The position numbers and the translations under genes are program-made. From Sphingobacteruim zhuxiongii (GTDB taxonomy: Bacteria; Bacteroidota; Bacteroidia; Sphingobacteriales; Sphingobacteriaceae): 64,000 bases of DNA. Of the stretch, positions 45,875-54,231 are shown piece by piece. The notes beneath the pieces are model-generated. The model did no database searches. It was not told the DNA's origin and worked only from the letters and a program-made list of their open reading frames with translations. The stretch is from NCBI RefSeq assembly GCF_009557615.1, contig NZ_CP045652.1, positions 124,001 through 188,000 on the forward strand, written 5' to 3'. Within the stretch, counting starts at the first letter, position 1, and every line of letters starts with the position of its first letter.

Positions 45875-47449
45875 TTATGTACCAGGATATCCTGGGTTTT
45901 GATCGTTTGTTAATAGTGGGTCGGCAGCAAGGGTCTCTTTGTCAATTGGCCAAAGCAATTTATGACGTTGCGCATCGCTATTTGGCAATACACCAACCAA
46001 TGGTAAGTCTTGGCGAAATACTAATGGATTGCCAGAAGCATCTTGCATGCGGCGCAAATCGTACCAACGCTTTCCTTCTGCAACAAATTCTTTTGTACGC
46101 TCATAAAATATCGCTAACTCATTCGCTTCAAATGAACCATTAACAAATAATGGAGCATTCGTTCCATAAGCTCTATTTCTAATGGTCATAATTTCTTGAG
46201 TAGGATCTTGACCTAGTTTGTTTTTCGCTTCTGCCAGCAATAAATAGGCGTCTGCAAGTCGATAGATAGGGAAATCATCGGAGTAGTTTCGGATGCCTTC
46301 TACAATTGTTCCTAGATATTTACGTAACACGACTGCATGAACGTTGCCTTTGTTGAAGTTCATAAACGTTGCGTTTGCACGTTGATCCTCTTTATCATAT
46401 AATTCATACAAAGCGAATTTATATTCGTTGCGCAGCAAGGTTCCAGAGGAAGCAACCTGTAAGGGGTCTTTACCCACAGCTACACCCTTGTCGTCTACAT
46501 ATCCTGATAAATCATCCGTAGGGGCGTAAAGGAAAGCACTGAACGCAGATGCTGCTTCTCCCTGTTGATATCTTACTGCGAAAATAACCTCATTGTTTCC
46601 CTTTGAAGCGGCAACACTAGCCGTAGAGAATATCTCGTTGAACTTAGGTAGTAGGTTATACTTAGGAATGATAGTTTCTAATGAAGAAATTGCCGTTTGT
46701 AAGTCCGCTGTTGTATTGGTTGGGGCTTGATTGTCTGTTTTTACTTTCGCAGTCCATAAATAAACTTCTGCTTTCAACATATGACTCGCGGCCAATGACC
46801 ACTGCGCCTTTTGAAATAGCGTTGTGTAATCGTTGTTAAAGCTGCCGATAGACTTATCAATATCCGCTTTAATCAAATCAAGCGTTTCTTTTTCTGTTTT
46901 GCTACGTCCGGCAAAAACTTCTTCCGCAGAAGTAGGCGTACTGATCGCTACTTTTGCTTCTGTTATCAATGGAACACGACCATAGGTTCTATATAAGTGG
47001 AAGTAGTAGAAAGCGCGCAATCCATAGGCTTGACCAAGGAAATATGACTTTTTCTCCGGGGTTAGGTAGTCGGCTTTTTCAACTTGAAAAATAAAATTAT
47101 TAATATGGAAAATCTGTCCGTATAAGTTAGCCCATTTTGACATTCCGGGGTTGTTTTCACGGATATCTTGAATTACTTGAGATGCGTAGTTCAAAGATGC
47201 GGTACCTGTAAAACTGGTGCCATCACGGAACGTACCGCCACGAATTTCCCCTAATAAGAATAGGTTATTTTGCGCATTTCTTAATTGTGTATGTAATCCA
47301 ACCATCGCTCCATTGACTTGGTCTGTGTTTTTCCAAAAAGTATTGCTCGAGAAGTAATCTTCTGGAGCTAAGTCCAAGTCCATCTTATCGCAGGAAGCGA
47401 AAAATAGGGAGCTGCTTATGATAGCTAGAGAGATAAATATCTTTTTCAT
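45875..47449 (-). CDS. nanU: SusD-family sialic-acid-binding lipoprotein (NanU-like)
   Basis: This 524-residue lipoprotein (lipobox SLFFASC, Cys20) is a SusD-family member. It has DLDLAPEDYFSSNTFW near the N-terminus, YGLRAFYYFHLYRTYGRVPL, and the C-terminal ERTKEFVAEGKRWYDLRRM and LLWPIDKETL blocks. In the nan operons of Bacteroidota this position is held by NanU, which binds sialic acid and hands it to the SusC partner NanO. Here it follows SusC by 10 nt and precedes nanA, as expected. The specific ligand is inferred from the operon. Confidence 0.92.
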   Translation of the reverse strand: MKKIFISLAIISSSLFFASCDKMDLDLAPEDYFSSNTFWKNTDQVNGAMVGLHTQLRNAQNNLFLLGEIRGGTFRDGTSFTGTASLNYASQVIQDIRENNPGMSKWANLYGQIFHINNFIFQVEKADYLTPEKKSYFLGQAYGLRAFYYFHLYRTYGRVPLITEAKVAISTPTSAEEVFAGRSKTEKETLDLIKADIDKSIGSFNNDYTTLFQKAQWSLAASHMLKAEVYLWTAKVKTDNQAPTNTTADLQTAISSLETIIPKYNLLPKFNEIFSTASVAASKGNNEVIFAVRYQQGEAASAFSAFLYAPTDDLSGYVDDKGVAVGKDPLQVASSGTLLRNEYKFALYELYDKEDQRANATFMNFNKGNVHAVVLRKYLGTIVEGIRNYSDDFPIYRLADAYLLLAEAKNKLGQDPTQEIMTIRNRAYGTNAPLFVNGSFEANELAIFYERTKEFVAEGKRWYDLRRMQDASGNPLVFRQDLPLVGVLPNSDAQRHKLLWPIDKETLAADPLLTNDQNPGYPGT

Positions 47450-47459
47450 TATTCGTCGA

Positions 47460-50400
47460 TTAAAAGGTTAATTGAACACCGAAAATCACTGTGCGTGGTA
47501 AGGGGTATCCACCACTTCCTTGCGCAACACTTCCACTTTCTGCAGAGAATAGTGTGTTTTTCGTCCAGTATTGTAAATTTTGACCGCTTACTGTCAGTTT
47601 TAAATCTTCCATTTTTGCTTTGTTAGCGATCGATTTAGGAAGGCTATAGGCAAGAGCAATTTCACGAAGTGCTAAGTAGTTTCCCTTGTTGAAGAACATA
47701 CTACTACTTCTCGCTACATTGTTCTTAAACAATTGATCTGCCCAATAATATGTAGGATATTTAGCATTAGGATTCTCTGGTGTCCAAGAATCTAATACTT
47801 CAGTTGTCGTGTTAAAAGTTCCTTGCATCATTCCTAAAAACCATGCTCTAGGACCGTCGTACGCGATAAAGCCGAGTGCATAGTCAAAACGAGCACTAAG
47901 AGAGAAATCTTTGTATCTCGTGTTCAGGCCAAAGCCTCCAGTAAAACGAGGGATAGTGTTTCCCATCTTTACTTGGTCATTCGTATTTATTACTCCGTCA
48001 CCATTAACATCACGCCACATGACGTCGCCAATTGCAATAGGAAAATGCTTGTTCTTATCGTCTTGAGACATTGCGTTGAAGACATCGGGGTGTACCAATG
48101 GTCTAGCGCCTGCATAGTCAATTAAGTTGCGCGCATAAGAGTCTAGATCAGCTTGATTACGGATAATACCTAGCGCTTCATATGCATATGCTACGTTTGG
48201 ATCTTGTCCTTCTTGGAATCCACCAACCCATTCCAGTTCTTTGGTGCTTGGATTATAAACTTGTATTGAGTTTTGTCTATTGTTTTCTAATCCATTGCTC
48301 GGAAGTTTTAGGATCTTATTTTGATTGTAAGCGGTGTTCCAATTAAAAGATAGGTCCCAATTATCACTGCGTACAGCTTGGTAATTTAAATCAATCTCAA
48401 CCCCTTGGTTTTGCATATCACCATTATTCGTTCTAATGATATCCCATCCAGCAGATGAAGGAAGTTTTAAGTCTGCAATCTTATCTGAAGTTGTGCGGTG
48501 ATAGTATGCTACTGATAAATCTACACGGTTTAATAAACGTGTCTCTAGTCCAACTTCTTTAGTAATTAAACTTTCCCATTTAAGATTCGGGATATTTAAG
48601 CTGTTCATCAAATAACCAACATTACCATTGTATTTTGACGTTCCGAATGTTCCTTGCAATAAGTAAGATACATCTTTCGTAATGTCGCTGATATTACCAT
48701 TGGCTCCATAAGAAGCTCTAAGTTTTAGTGTATTTACAATATTGTCTTTACCTATGCTATTCGCGAAAAACTCTTCGTTATGCATATTCCAGCCGAAGGA
48801 TACACCAGGGAAATTACCCCATCTGTTATTTAATAAAGCAGAATATCCATCACGGCGAAGCGTTAGTGTCATTAAGTATCGTTGCTTGTAATCATAGTTG
48901 ACGCGTCCGAAAAACGATGTGATTCTTTGGCGGTCGTGCCAGCTATCGATGCTTCTTCTGTTTGCTTCCGAGTTGGTTAGCTGTAAGTCCATGAAGTCAT
49001 CTGTTGGAGCTCCATTTCCTGATGCGCTTAATCCATTTCTATAGGCATCATAGAATTCCCAACCAGCCATGGCGTCGAAGTTATGATCGTCTTGAATAGT
49101 TAAATTATAATTCAATACGGCGTTGTAGGTTTGATTAAAGCGCTTATCGTTTGATGCTGCAGATGATCTACTTCTAACCCAATTGCCAGGACCATTTAAA
49201 TAGTCTTTTGCGAAAGATTCTCTACTGTCTTGATGGATGTACCAGTTAGCACTCGTTCTTAAGCTTAGCTTTTTGGCTAAATTTATGGTAAATGCTTGCG
49301 AGAAGGTGAATTTCTGATCGAGGTTATTTCGAATAAATTTGTCAATATTAACCATCGGGTTTCCATCCCAATTATCGCGACCTAACAATAAATCACCATT
49401 TGCATTGGTTCCACGCATCGTTGGAGGAGCGCCAAGTGCTCTTGAGAAATAAAAGGTTTCATCATTGTTTGCATCTTTCCATTTCGTATGAGCAAAATTT
49501 AACCCCGAGTTTGATGTCAACCAAGGCTTAATCTTATAATCGCCGTTCAACACAAAAGTTAAGCGATCATAATAGGTCTCAATTGGAAGACCATCTTCTT
49601 TATACTTACCAATGCTCGCGTAATACTTACCCTTATCATTACCACCTTGCAAACCTAGATTGTAGTCTTGTGTTACTGCACCGTCGTTCACAGCATAGTC
49701 CGCATAATTAAAATCTTTAAAGATTAGTTCCTTACCAGTTACTGGGTCAATCATCGTCTGCCAACCTTGGCTAAGTAGCTCACGATTCGTGTCATCAAGT
49801 AGCATTGTGCTCCATACCGCAGTATTTACTTGGTTTCCGTCAAGAATATTCCCATTGGCATCTTTATACTTATTCCCGGTACCAAATGGATTGACAGCCG
49901 TTAACTGATTAAGCTGATTCGGTTGGTATATTCCCGATGTTTGAACCGCTTTACGCGACCAATTGATATAGTCTTTTGCACCTAAGAATTCAAAAGGTTG
50001 ATTGATATAATTTAAACCAGTTTTAGAACGAAGCGTAATATTGGATACACCTTCTTTACCGCGTTTAGTCGTTACTAAGATAACCCCGTTAGACGCTCTA
50101 GCACCATAGATCGCTGTTGCTGATGCATCTTTTAAAACATCAATAGATTCAATGTCGTCTTGGCTTAAATCGCTAAAACTTGCACGAATTACGCCATCTA
50201 CGATGATTAATGGTTCGCCTCCACCTCCGTATGTCGTACCACCACGTAGTACAATTTTAGGAACAGCTCCCGGTTTACCAGAAGTTTGTTGAACGCGAAG
50301 TCCAGGAATCGTACCGGCTAGCGCCGACGCAGGATTTGAGCGGACACCCGTCTCTAAAACTCTTTTGTCTAATCGCGATACTGACCCCGTTAAATTAGAT

Positions 50401-50756
50401 TTTTTTATCGAACCGTAGCCTAAAACAACAACCTCTTCTAAGTTTTGATCTTCTGGAGCTAAAGTAATTTGAACATTGGATAGATTAACCACTTTTAGCG
50501 TATAGGATGCATATCCGACATTACTAAATAGTAGTTGGTCTCCAGGATTTGCGCTGATACTAAATGTTCCATCTTCACCTGTACTGCTGGAGGCTTTCGA
50601 GGATTGGTTTTGAACTGTAACAGCTGACAGTGGATTGCCCGCTTGATCTGATACTTTCCCGCGAAGTACAGATTGTGCCCATGCAACGCAGTGCAATAAG
50701 CATAGAAAAAGCAATAGGATAAGCTTCTTCTGGTTTTTAAAGTAATTTTTTGTCAT
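47460..50756 (-). CDS. nanO: SusC-family sialic-acid transporter (NanO-like), first gene of the nan operon
   Basis: This 1098-residue TonB-dependent transporter has a signal peptide (about 1-27, ending AWAQS) and a carboxypeptidase-regulatory-like domain (LRGKVSDQAGNPLSAVTV). It also has the TonB-box/plug start EEVVVLGYGSIKKSNLTGS, LKDASATAIYGARASNGV, and a barrel ending FGVQLTF. It imports sialic acid with the SusD encoded next. It heads a nine-gene unit to the sialidase at 36178. The upstream region holds a FadR-type regulator divergently and two palindromes on and beside its promoter, so the operon is probably repressed by that regulator until inducer appears. Confidence 0.93.
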   Translation of the reverse strand: MTKNYFKNQKKLILLLFLCLLHCVAWAQSVLRGKVSDQAGNPLSAVTVQNQSSKASSSTGEDGTFSISANPGDQLLFSNVGYASYTLKVVNLSNVQITLAPEDQNLEEVVVLGYGSIKKSNLTGSVSRLDKRVLETGVRSNPASALAGTIPGLRVQQTSGKPGAVPKIVLRGGTTYGGGGEPLIIVDGVIRASFSDLSQDDIESIDVLKDASATAIYGARASNGVILVTTKRGKEGVSNITLRSKTGLNYINQPFEFLGAKDYINWSRKAVQTSGIYQPNQLNQLTAVNPFGTGNKYKDANGNILDGNQVNTAVWSTMLLDDTNRELLSQGWQTMIDPVTGKELIFKDFNYADYAVNDGAVTQDYNLGLQGGNDKGKYYASIGKYKEDGLPIETYYDRLTFVLNGDYKIKPWLTSNSGLNFAHTKWKDANNDETFYFSRALGAPPTMRGTNANGDLLLGRDNWDGNPMVNIDKFIRNNLDQKFTFSQAFTINLAKKLSLRTSANWYIHQDSRESFAKDYLNGPGNWVRSRSSAASNDKRFNQTYNAVLNYNLTIQDDHNFDAMAGWEFYDAYRNGLSASGNGAPTDDFMDLQLTNSEANRRSIDSWHDRQRITSFFGRVNYDYKQRYLMTLTLRRDGYSALLNNRWGNFPGVSFGWNMHNEEFFANSIGKDNIVNTLKLRASYGANGNISDITKDVSYLLQGTFGTSKYNGNVGYLMNSLNIPNLKWESLITKEVGLETRLLNRVDLSVAYYHRTTSDKIADLKLPSSAGWDIIRTNNGDMQNQGVEIDLNYQAVRSDNWDLSFNWNTAYNQNKILKLPSNGLENNRQNSIQVYNPSTKELEWVGGFQEGQDPNVAYAYEALGIIRNQADLDSYARNLIDYAGARPLVHPDVFNAMSQDDKNKHFPIAIGDVMWRDVNGDGVINTNDQVKMGNTIPRFTGGFGLNTRYKDFSLSARFDYALGFIAYDGPRAWFLGMMQGTFNTTTEVLDSWTPENPNAKYPTYYWADQLFKNNVARSSSMFFNKGNYLALREIALAYSLPKSIANKAKMEDLKLTVSGQNLQYWTKNTLFSAESGSVAQGSGGYPLPRTVIFGVQLTF

Positions 50757-50771
50757 AATGGATTATATTGG

Positions 50772-50829
50772 ATTATGTATAACATAATATACAATACTCA
50801 AATGTAAGACATAATACTTTATTTCCAAA
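50772..50829 (-). promoter_or_regulatory. nan operon promoter with two FadR-type operators
   Basis: On the minus strand a -7 box TACATTTG (50806 to 50799) has TTTG 19 bp upstream (50829 to 50826). Palindrome ATTATGTATAACATAAT (50772-50788) lies just downstream of the box. A second, weaker copy AATGTAAGACATA (50801-50813) overlaps the box. Both share ATGTnnnACAT and resemble FadR-subfamily sites of the GTnnnAC type. The divergent FadR-type gene at 50898 is the obvious candidate binder. Confidence 0.65.
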
Positions 50830-50897
50830 TTTTTTTTAATATACTTGTCTAAGTTTTAGCAATAATTGAATTGCGTAATTAATTAGTATACTACTAT

Positions 50898-51614
50898 ATG
50901 GAAAGTCTAACCAGTATAGATACGTCGAGCTTAGTAGATAAAGCTGAAGCTAGTATTATCAGTTATATTCAAAAGAATAAATTCAAAGTAGGGGACGTTT
51001 TACCTAAAGAACTTGACTTAGCGGAGAGTTTGGGAGTTAGTAGAACTGTCATTCGCGAAGCCTTATTGCGTTTACGCGCGATAGGTTTATTAGAGTCAAA
51101 AAAGCATAAGGGAGCTGTTCTAACAAATCCTGATGTTCTTGGATCCCTTCGGAAAGTGTTTCACCCATCGATATTGGACGCCGACACATTAAAGGATATG
51201 TTCGAGATGCGTTTGGCATTGGAAGTCGGTATGGCGGATTTCATCGTCAATAATATTACAGACGAGGATATTAATGAGCTAGAAGAAATCTGTAAGGATA
51301 TTGTTTCGGGCGATACAGCCTTTCCTTGGCAGATTGATGATGAAATTAGGTTCCACGGGAAATTATACAAGATCTCGCAAAACAAAATTTTATTAGAGCT
51401 TCAGGAGATGCTGTATCCTATATTTCAGTATGTCCATCAGTCAGGAATTCTGGATCAACCAATCAAGGATGTTGAATTTATTTCTCATAAAGACTTGGTT
51501 GAGGTACTAAAAAGTAGAGATGCAGACGCGTATCGAATTGCTATTCGCAAGCACCTAAACAACCATTTTGCTAGAATCTTATCGATGCGTTCGGAGGCTA
51601 ATTCGAGCCGCTAA
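50898..51614 (+). CDS. FadR-subfamily GntR regulator of the nan operon
   Basis: This 238-residue transcription factor has an N-terminal winged helix (about 12-80: VGDVLPKELDLAESLGVSRTVIREALLRLRAIGLL) and an all-helical FCD ligand domain (about 95-230: MFEMRLALEVGMADFI, then DDEIRFHGKLYKIS with metal-ligand-type residues, and SHKDLVEVLK). It is transcribed divergently from the nan susC with 141 bp between the starts. It plausibly plays the NanR role, releasing DNA when sialic acid or a metabolite binds. It is not the same subfamily as the UTRA-type regulator at 57940. Confidence 0.9.
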   Translation: MESLTSIDTSSLVDKAEASIISYIQKNKFKVGDVLPKELDLAESLGVSRTVIREALLRLRAIGLLESKKHKGAVLTNPDVLGSLRKVFHPSILDADTLKDMFEMRLALEVGMADFIVNNITDEDINELEEICKDIVSGDTAFPWQIDDEIRFHGKLYKISQNKILLELQEMLYPIFQYVHQSGILDQPIKDVEFISHKDLVEVLKSRDADAYRIAIRKHLNNHFARILSMRSEANSSR

Positions 51615-51667
51615 TCATTGAAACCTCAAGGCTGAAGAAGCGACCCTAGATTCTAAAGAGAACTTGC

Positions 51668-51690
51668 AGCAGTTTCTGCTTTATTTTTTT
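51668..51690 (+). terminator. Terminator after the FadR-type regulator
   Basis: Short perfect stem AGCAG-TTT-CTGCT followed by TTATTTTTTT, 53 nt after the regulator's stop codon. The stem is only 5 bp, but the T-run is strong. Confidence 0.6.
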
Positions 51691-51692
51691 AA

Positions 51693-51718
51693 ATGTTGAA
51701 CGTATAGCGTTTCAACAT
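51693..51718. promoter_or_regulatory. Palindrome upstream of the GH16 gene
   Basis: ATGTTGAA and TTCAACAT form a perfect 8-bp inverted repeat around 10 nt whose outer bases can extend the pairing. It sits directly after the terminator at 51690. A weak -7-like box TTCATTTG lies at 51734-51741, before the likely GH16 start. It could be an operator for GH16 control or a second terminator stem. Confidence 0.4.
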
Positions 51719-51764
51719 CATGGCACCGCCATGTTCATTTGTAACCCTATACCTAAACAAAATA

Positions 51765-52649
51765 ATGATGATACGTACTCCATACCTGAAAAAGCGAATC
51801 TTAACAACTATCAGTATTTACTCAATTATACTGCTAGGCTTATTGAATTCTCTGGGCCAAGCATTTATGTTTCAGGCGAATGCCCAGAGTAAAAGCAGCT
51901 TTATTGTAAAACAAGAGAGCACAGAAAACGATAAATATGAACTTATTTGGTCTGACGAGTTTAACACATCAGGAACTTTTGATAGCAGTAAATGGTCTTA
52001 TGCGGATCGAGGTAAAGTTGCGTGGAATAAGTTTTTAACTTCTTCTGAACGTTATGTGTCACTTGATGGGAATAATTTAAATCTGCGAATGGATAATGCT
52101 GTTATTGCAAACGATGCGGTTCCCTATCATAGTGGAGGTATTCAATCCAAAGGAAAATTTAGCCTTAGTTACGGTCGGGTTGAAGTTCGAGCAAAATTTA
52201 CACAAGGTCGCGGCTCATGGCCTGCGATATGGATGATGCCGGATCCTTCGAAATCCTATGGGACTTGGCCGAATTGTGGTGAAATAGACATTATGGAGCA
52301 TGTAAACAATGAATCCGTGATACATCATAGCATTCATAATGCTAAAGTGACGAATGCTAACGGAGGAACGACGGCAACGAAGCAAGTTGCTTATGAAAAA
52401 GATGCTTTTAATGTATATAGTATCGAATGGGAGCCGACTTCGATTCATTTTTTCGTCAATGATGTGCTGCATTATACATACAAGAAAGACGCCGGGGCAA
52501 ACTGGGAACAATGGCCATTCGACGTACCCTTCTATATTATTTTAAACCAATCTGGTGGCGCTGGATGGCCGGGGCCAATTACCGACGCCGACTTACCTTT
52601 CAGTATGCAGGTGGACTACGTTCGTGTGTATAAGAAACCCCATCACTAA
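51765..52649 (+). CDS. Exported GH16 family endo-glucanase/galactanase-like glycosidase
   Basis: The start is best placed at the ATG pair at 51765/51768 (MMIRTPYLKKRIL). The in-frame ATG at 51720 lies inside the upstream palindrome and adds nothing recognisable. The product of about 294 residues has a signal or anchor segment and a GH16 beta-jelly-roll with the retaining catalytic motif GEIDIMEHV (two Glu and one Asp). Other parts are YGRVEVRAKFTQGRGSWPAIWMMP, YSIEWEPTSIHFFVND and a C-terminal MQVDYVRVYK strand. GH16 members cleave beta-1,3- or beta-1,3/1,4-glucans or marine galactans, and sequence alone does not decide which. It is a single-gene insertion between the nan regulator and a susCD pair transcribed toward it. 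Confidence 0.9.
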   Translation: MMIRTPYLKKRILTTISIYSIILLGLLNSLGQAFMFQANAQSKSSFIVKQESTENDKYELIWSDEFNTSGTFDSSKWSYADRGKVAWNKFLTSSERYVSLDGNNLNLRMDNAVIANDAVPYHSGGIQSKGKFSLSYGRVEVRAKFTQGRGSWPAIWMMPDPSKSYGTWPNCGEIDIMEHVNNESVIHHSIHNAKVTNANGGTTATKQVAYEKDAFNVYSIEWEPTSIHFFVNDVLHYTYKKDAGANWEQWPFDVPFYIILNQSGGAGWPGPITDADLPFSMQVDYVRVYKKPHH

Positions 52650-52685
52650 GGATGGGGTTCTGTGGATTGGCCTGAAGGCTTTTTC
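52636..52685 (+). terminator. Tandem hairpins at the end of the GH16 gene
   Basis: A perfect 9-bp stem AACCCCATC / GATGGGGTT (52636-52659) overlaps the GH16 stop codon. A small GCC-TGAA-GGC stem followed by TTTTT comes after it (about 52670-52684). Together they probably end the GH16 transcript, facing the SusD gene that stops at 52724. Confidence 0.55.
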
Positions 52686-52723
52686 CCCTCAATATGCTAT
52701 TTTAAGTCTTATAAATTACACTT

Positions 52724-54208
52724 TTAAAAGCCTGTGTTTTGCTTTAGTTTTCCTTGACTGATGTCGATTTCAGACTGCGGTATTGGGAAGAGTTCATTAA
52801 TACCATCACGAAAATTCTTTCCTTTATTACTATTATATTTTAAAGAATAGGCGCGCATGACAAGACCAGCTCTCTTTTGTCGAATAAGGTCGAAGTAGCG
52901 AATGTTCTCCATGGCATATTCAACCCTTTGCTCTTGCCAGATCGCTTTTTTCAAATCTTCTTTATTTGTTACCGTGACAAGAGGTAATATGTTGTTGTTT
53001 CCCTCTCTCGCACGAACACGAACCTCATTGAGTGACTTTAAAGCATCTTGTGTTTTACCAACTTCGTTGGCCGCTTCAGCATGCCATAATAACAACATAC
53101 CATAACGATAAAGTAGCTCATTCTTTCCAGAATGTCTAGCGTCGCCAGTAACCGGAAATTCCGACTCCAAAAGATATGCTTTCTTGTTCATATATCCCGT
53201 TTCGCTAATTCCAACATCAGCTGTTACACCGTCTGGCATAATATCATTCTGCTTATAAACCGTATGTCCCTTTCGAGGATCTCCTGGTTCGAAGGCATCC
53301 ACAAGGTCTTGTGTAGGATTTGCAAAGCCATAGCCATACATTGCCGTGCTGCCTTGTCTTAGTTGATTCAGATTCGTTGTGTTGTTGAATTGAGCGTCGT
53401 ATACATAATTTACTTCAAATATATTTTCGCGTCCAAAGTCAGATTCTGTACTAAATATATCGTAATACTTAGGGGTCAAGCTATAAGCTTTGGAATCTAT
53501 AACTTTCTTTAGCCATATTTCCGCTTGTGCGAAGTCGCCTTTATAGAGGTAGACTTTCCCTAAATAAGCCTCAGCGGCTCCTTTCGTTGCCCGTGCTTTT
53601 TCACCTGCAGCTAAATTTGCTTTTTCAGGTAGAATTCCGCTAGCGAAAGTTAAGTCTTGAATAATTAAGTCGTATACCAATTCCTTTGAGCTACGCTCAA
53701 AATTTTGTTCAACCTGTTCTGCTTTATCAATCAAAGGAACATCGCCGTATAGGGTCACTAAGTTGAAATAGTAAAAAGCGCGAAGGAAGCGCCCTTCTGC
53801 AAGAATTCTTTGTTTAGCATTGTCATCCATGGCAATTTGGGGCACCTTCTCAATGACAATGTTTGCGCGACGAATTCCCAAAAATGAACTTTTCCAAACT
53901 TGCGACGCGATGGTGTTTGATGAAGTTAAAGTAGAATAAGCAATCTCGTTAAAATAGCCTCCATCACTAGGTCCTTCTCCGCCTTTTTCGGCATTGTCGG
54001 CAGCAATGTCGTAGATAGAATAGCCACTCATTCCATTGTAATTTAACATAGGGTTGTATGCCGCAACAAGGGCTTTATTGGCATCGTTAGCTGTTGAGAA
54101 TGCCGATTCAACCGACATCTCACCTAGGGGTTGCTTATCGAGGAAATCGCCGCAACTTAAGAATAAAGTGCTACTTGCTAATATGATGATCTGATGAAAT
54201 CGTTTCAT
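52724..54208 (-). CDS. SusD/RagB-family lipoprotein (regulon copy B)
   Basis: This 494-residue lipoprotein (lipobox TLFLSC, Cys19) is the SusD partner of the SusC encoded 23 nt upstream. Hallmarks are GDFLDKQPLGEMSVESAF, GRFLRAFYYFNLVTLYGDVPL, RVEYAMENIRYFDLIRQKR and ELFPIPQSEIDIS. The transcription unit seems to contain only these two genes. Control is by the UTRA-type operator set at 57669-57881, which links it to the distant catabolic block at 15.5-35.6 kb. Confidence 0.95.
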   Translation of the reverse strand: MKRFHQIIILASSTLFLSCGDFLDKQPLGEMSVESAFSTANDANKALVAAYNPMLNYNGMSGYSIYDIAADNAEKGGEGPSDGGYFNEIAYSTLTSSNTIASQVWKSSFLGIRRANIVIEKVPQIAMDDNAKQRILAEGRFLRAFYYFNLVTLYGDVPLIDKAEQVEQNFERSSKELVYDLIIQDLTFASGILPEKANLAAGEKARATKGAAEAYLGKVYLYKGDFAQAEIWLKKVIDSKAYSLTPKYYDIFSTESDFGRENIFEVNYVYDAQFNNTTNLNQLRQGSTAMYGYGFANPTQDLVDAFEPGDPRKGHTVYKQNDIMPDGVTADVGISETGYMNKKAYLLESEFPVTGDARHSGKNELLYRYGMLLLWHAEAANEVGKTQDALKSLNEVRVRAREGNNNILPLVTVTNKEDLKKAIWQEQRVEYAMENIRYFDLIRQKRAGLVMRAYSLKYNSNKGKNFRDGINELFPIPQSEIDISQGKLKQNTGF

Positions 54209-54231
54209 GTCTTTTCAATTAATAGTTTTTT

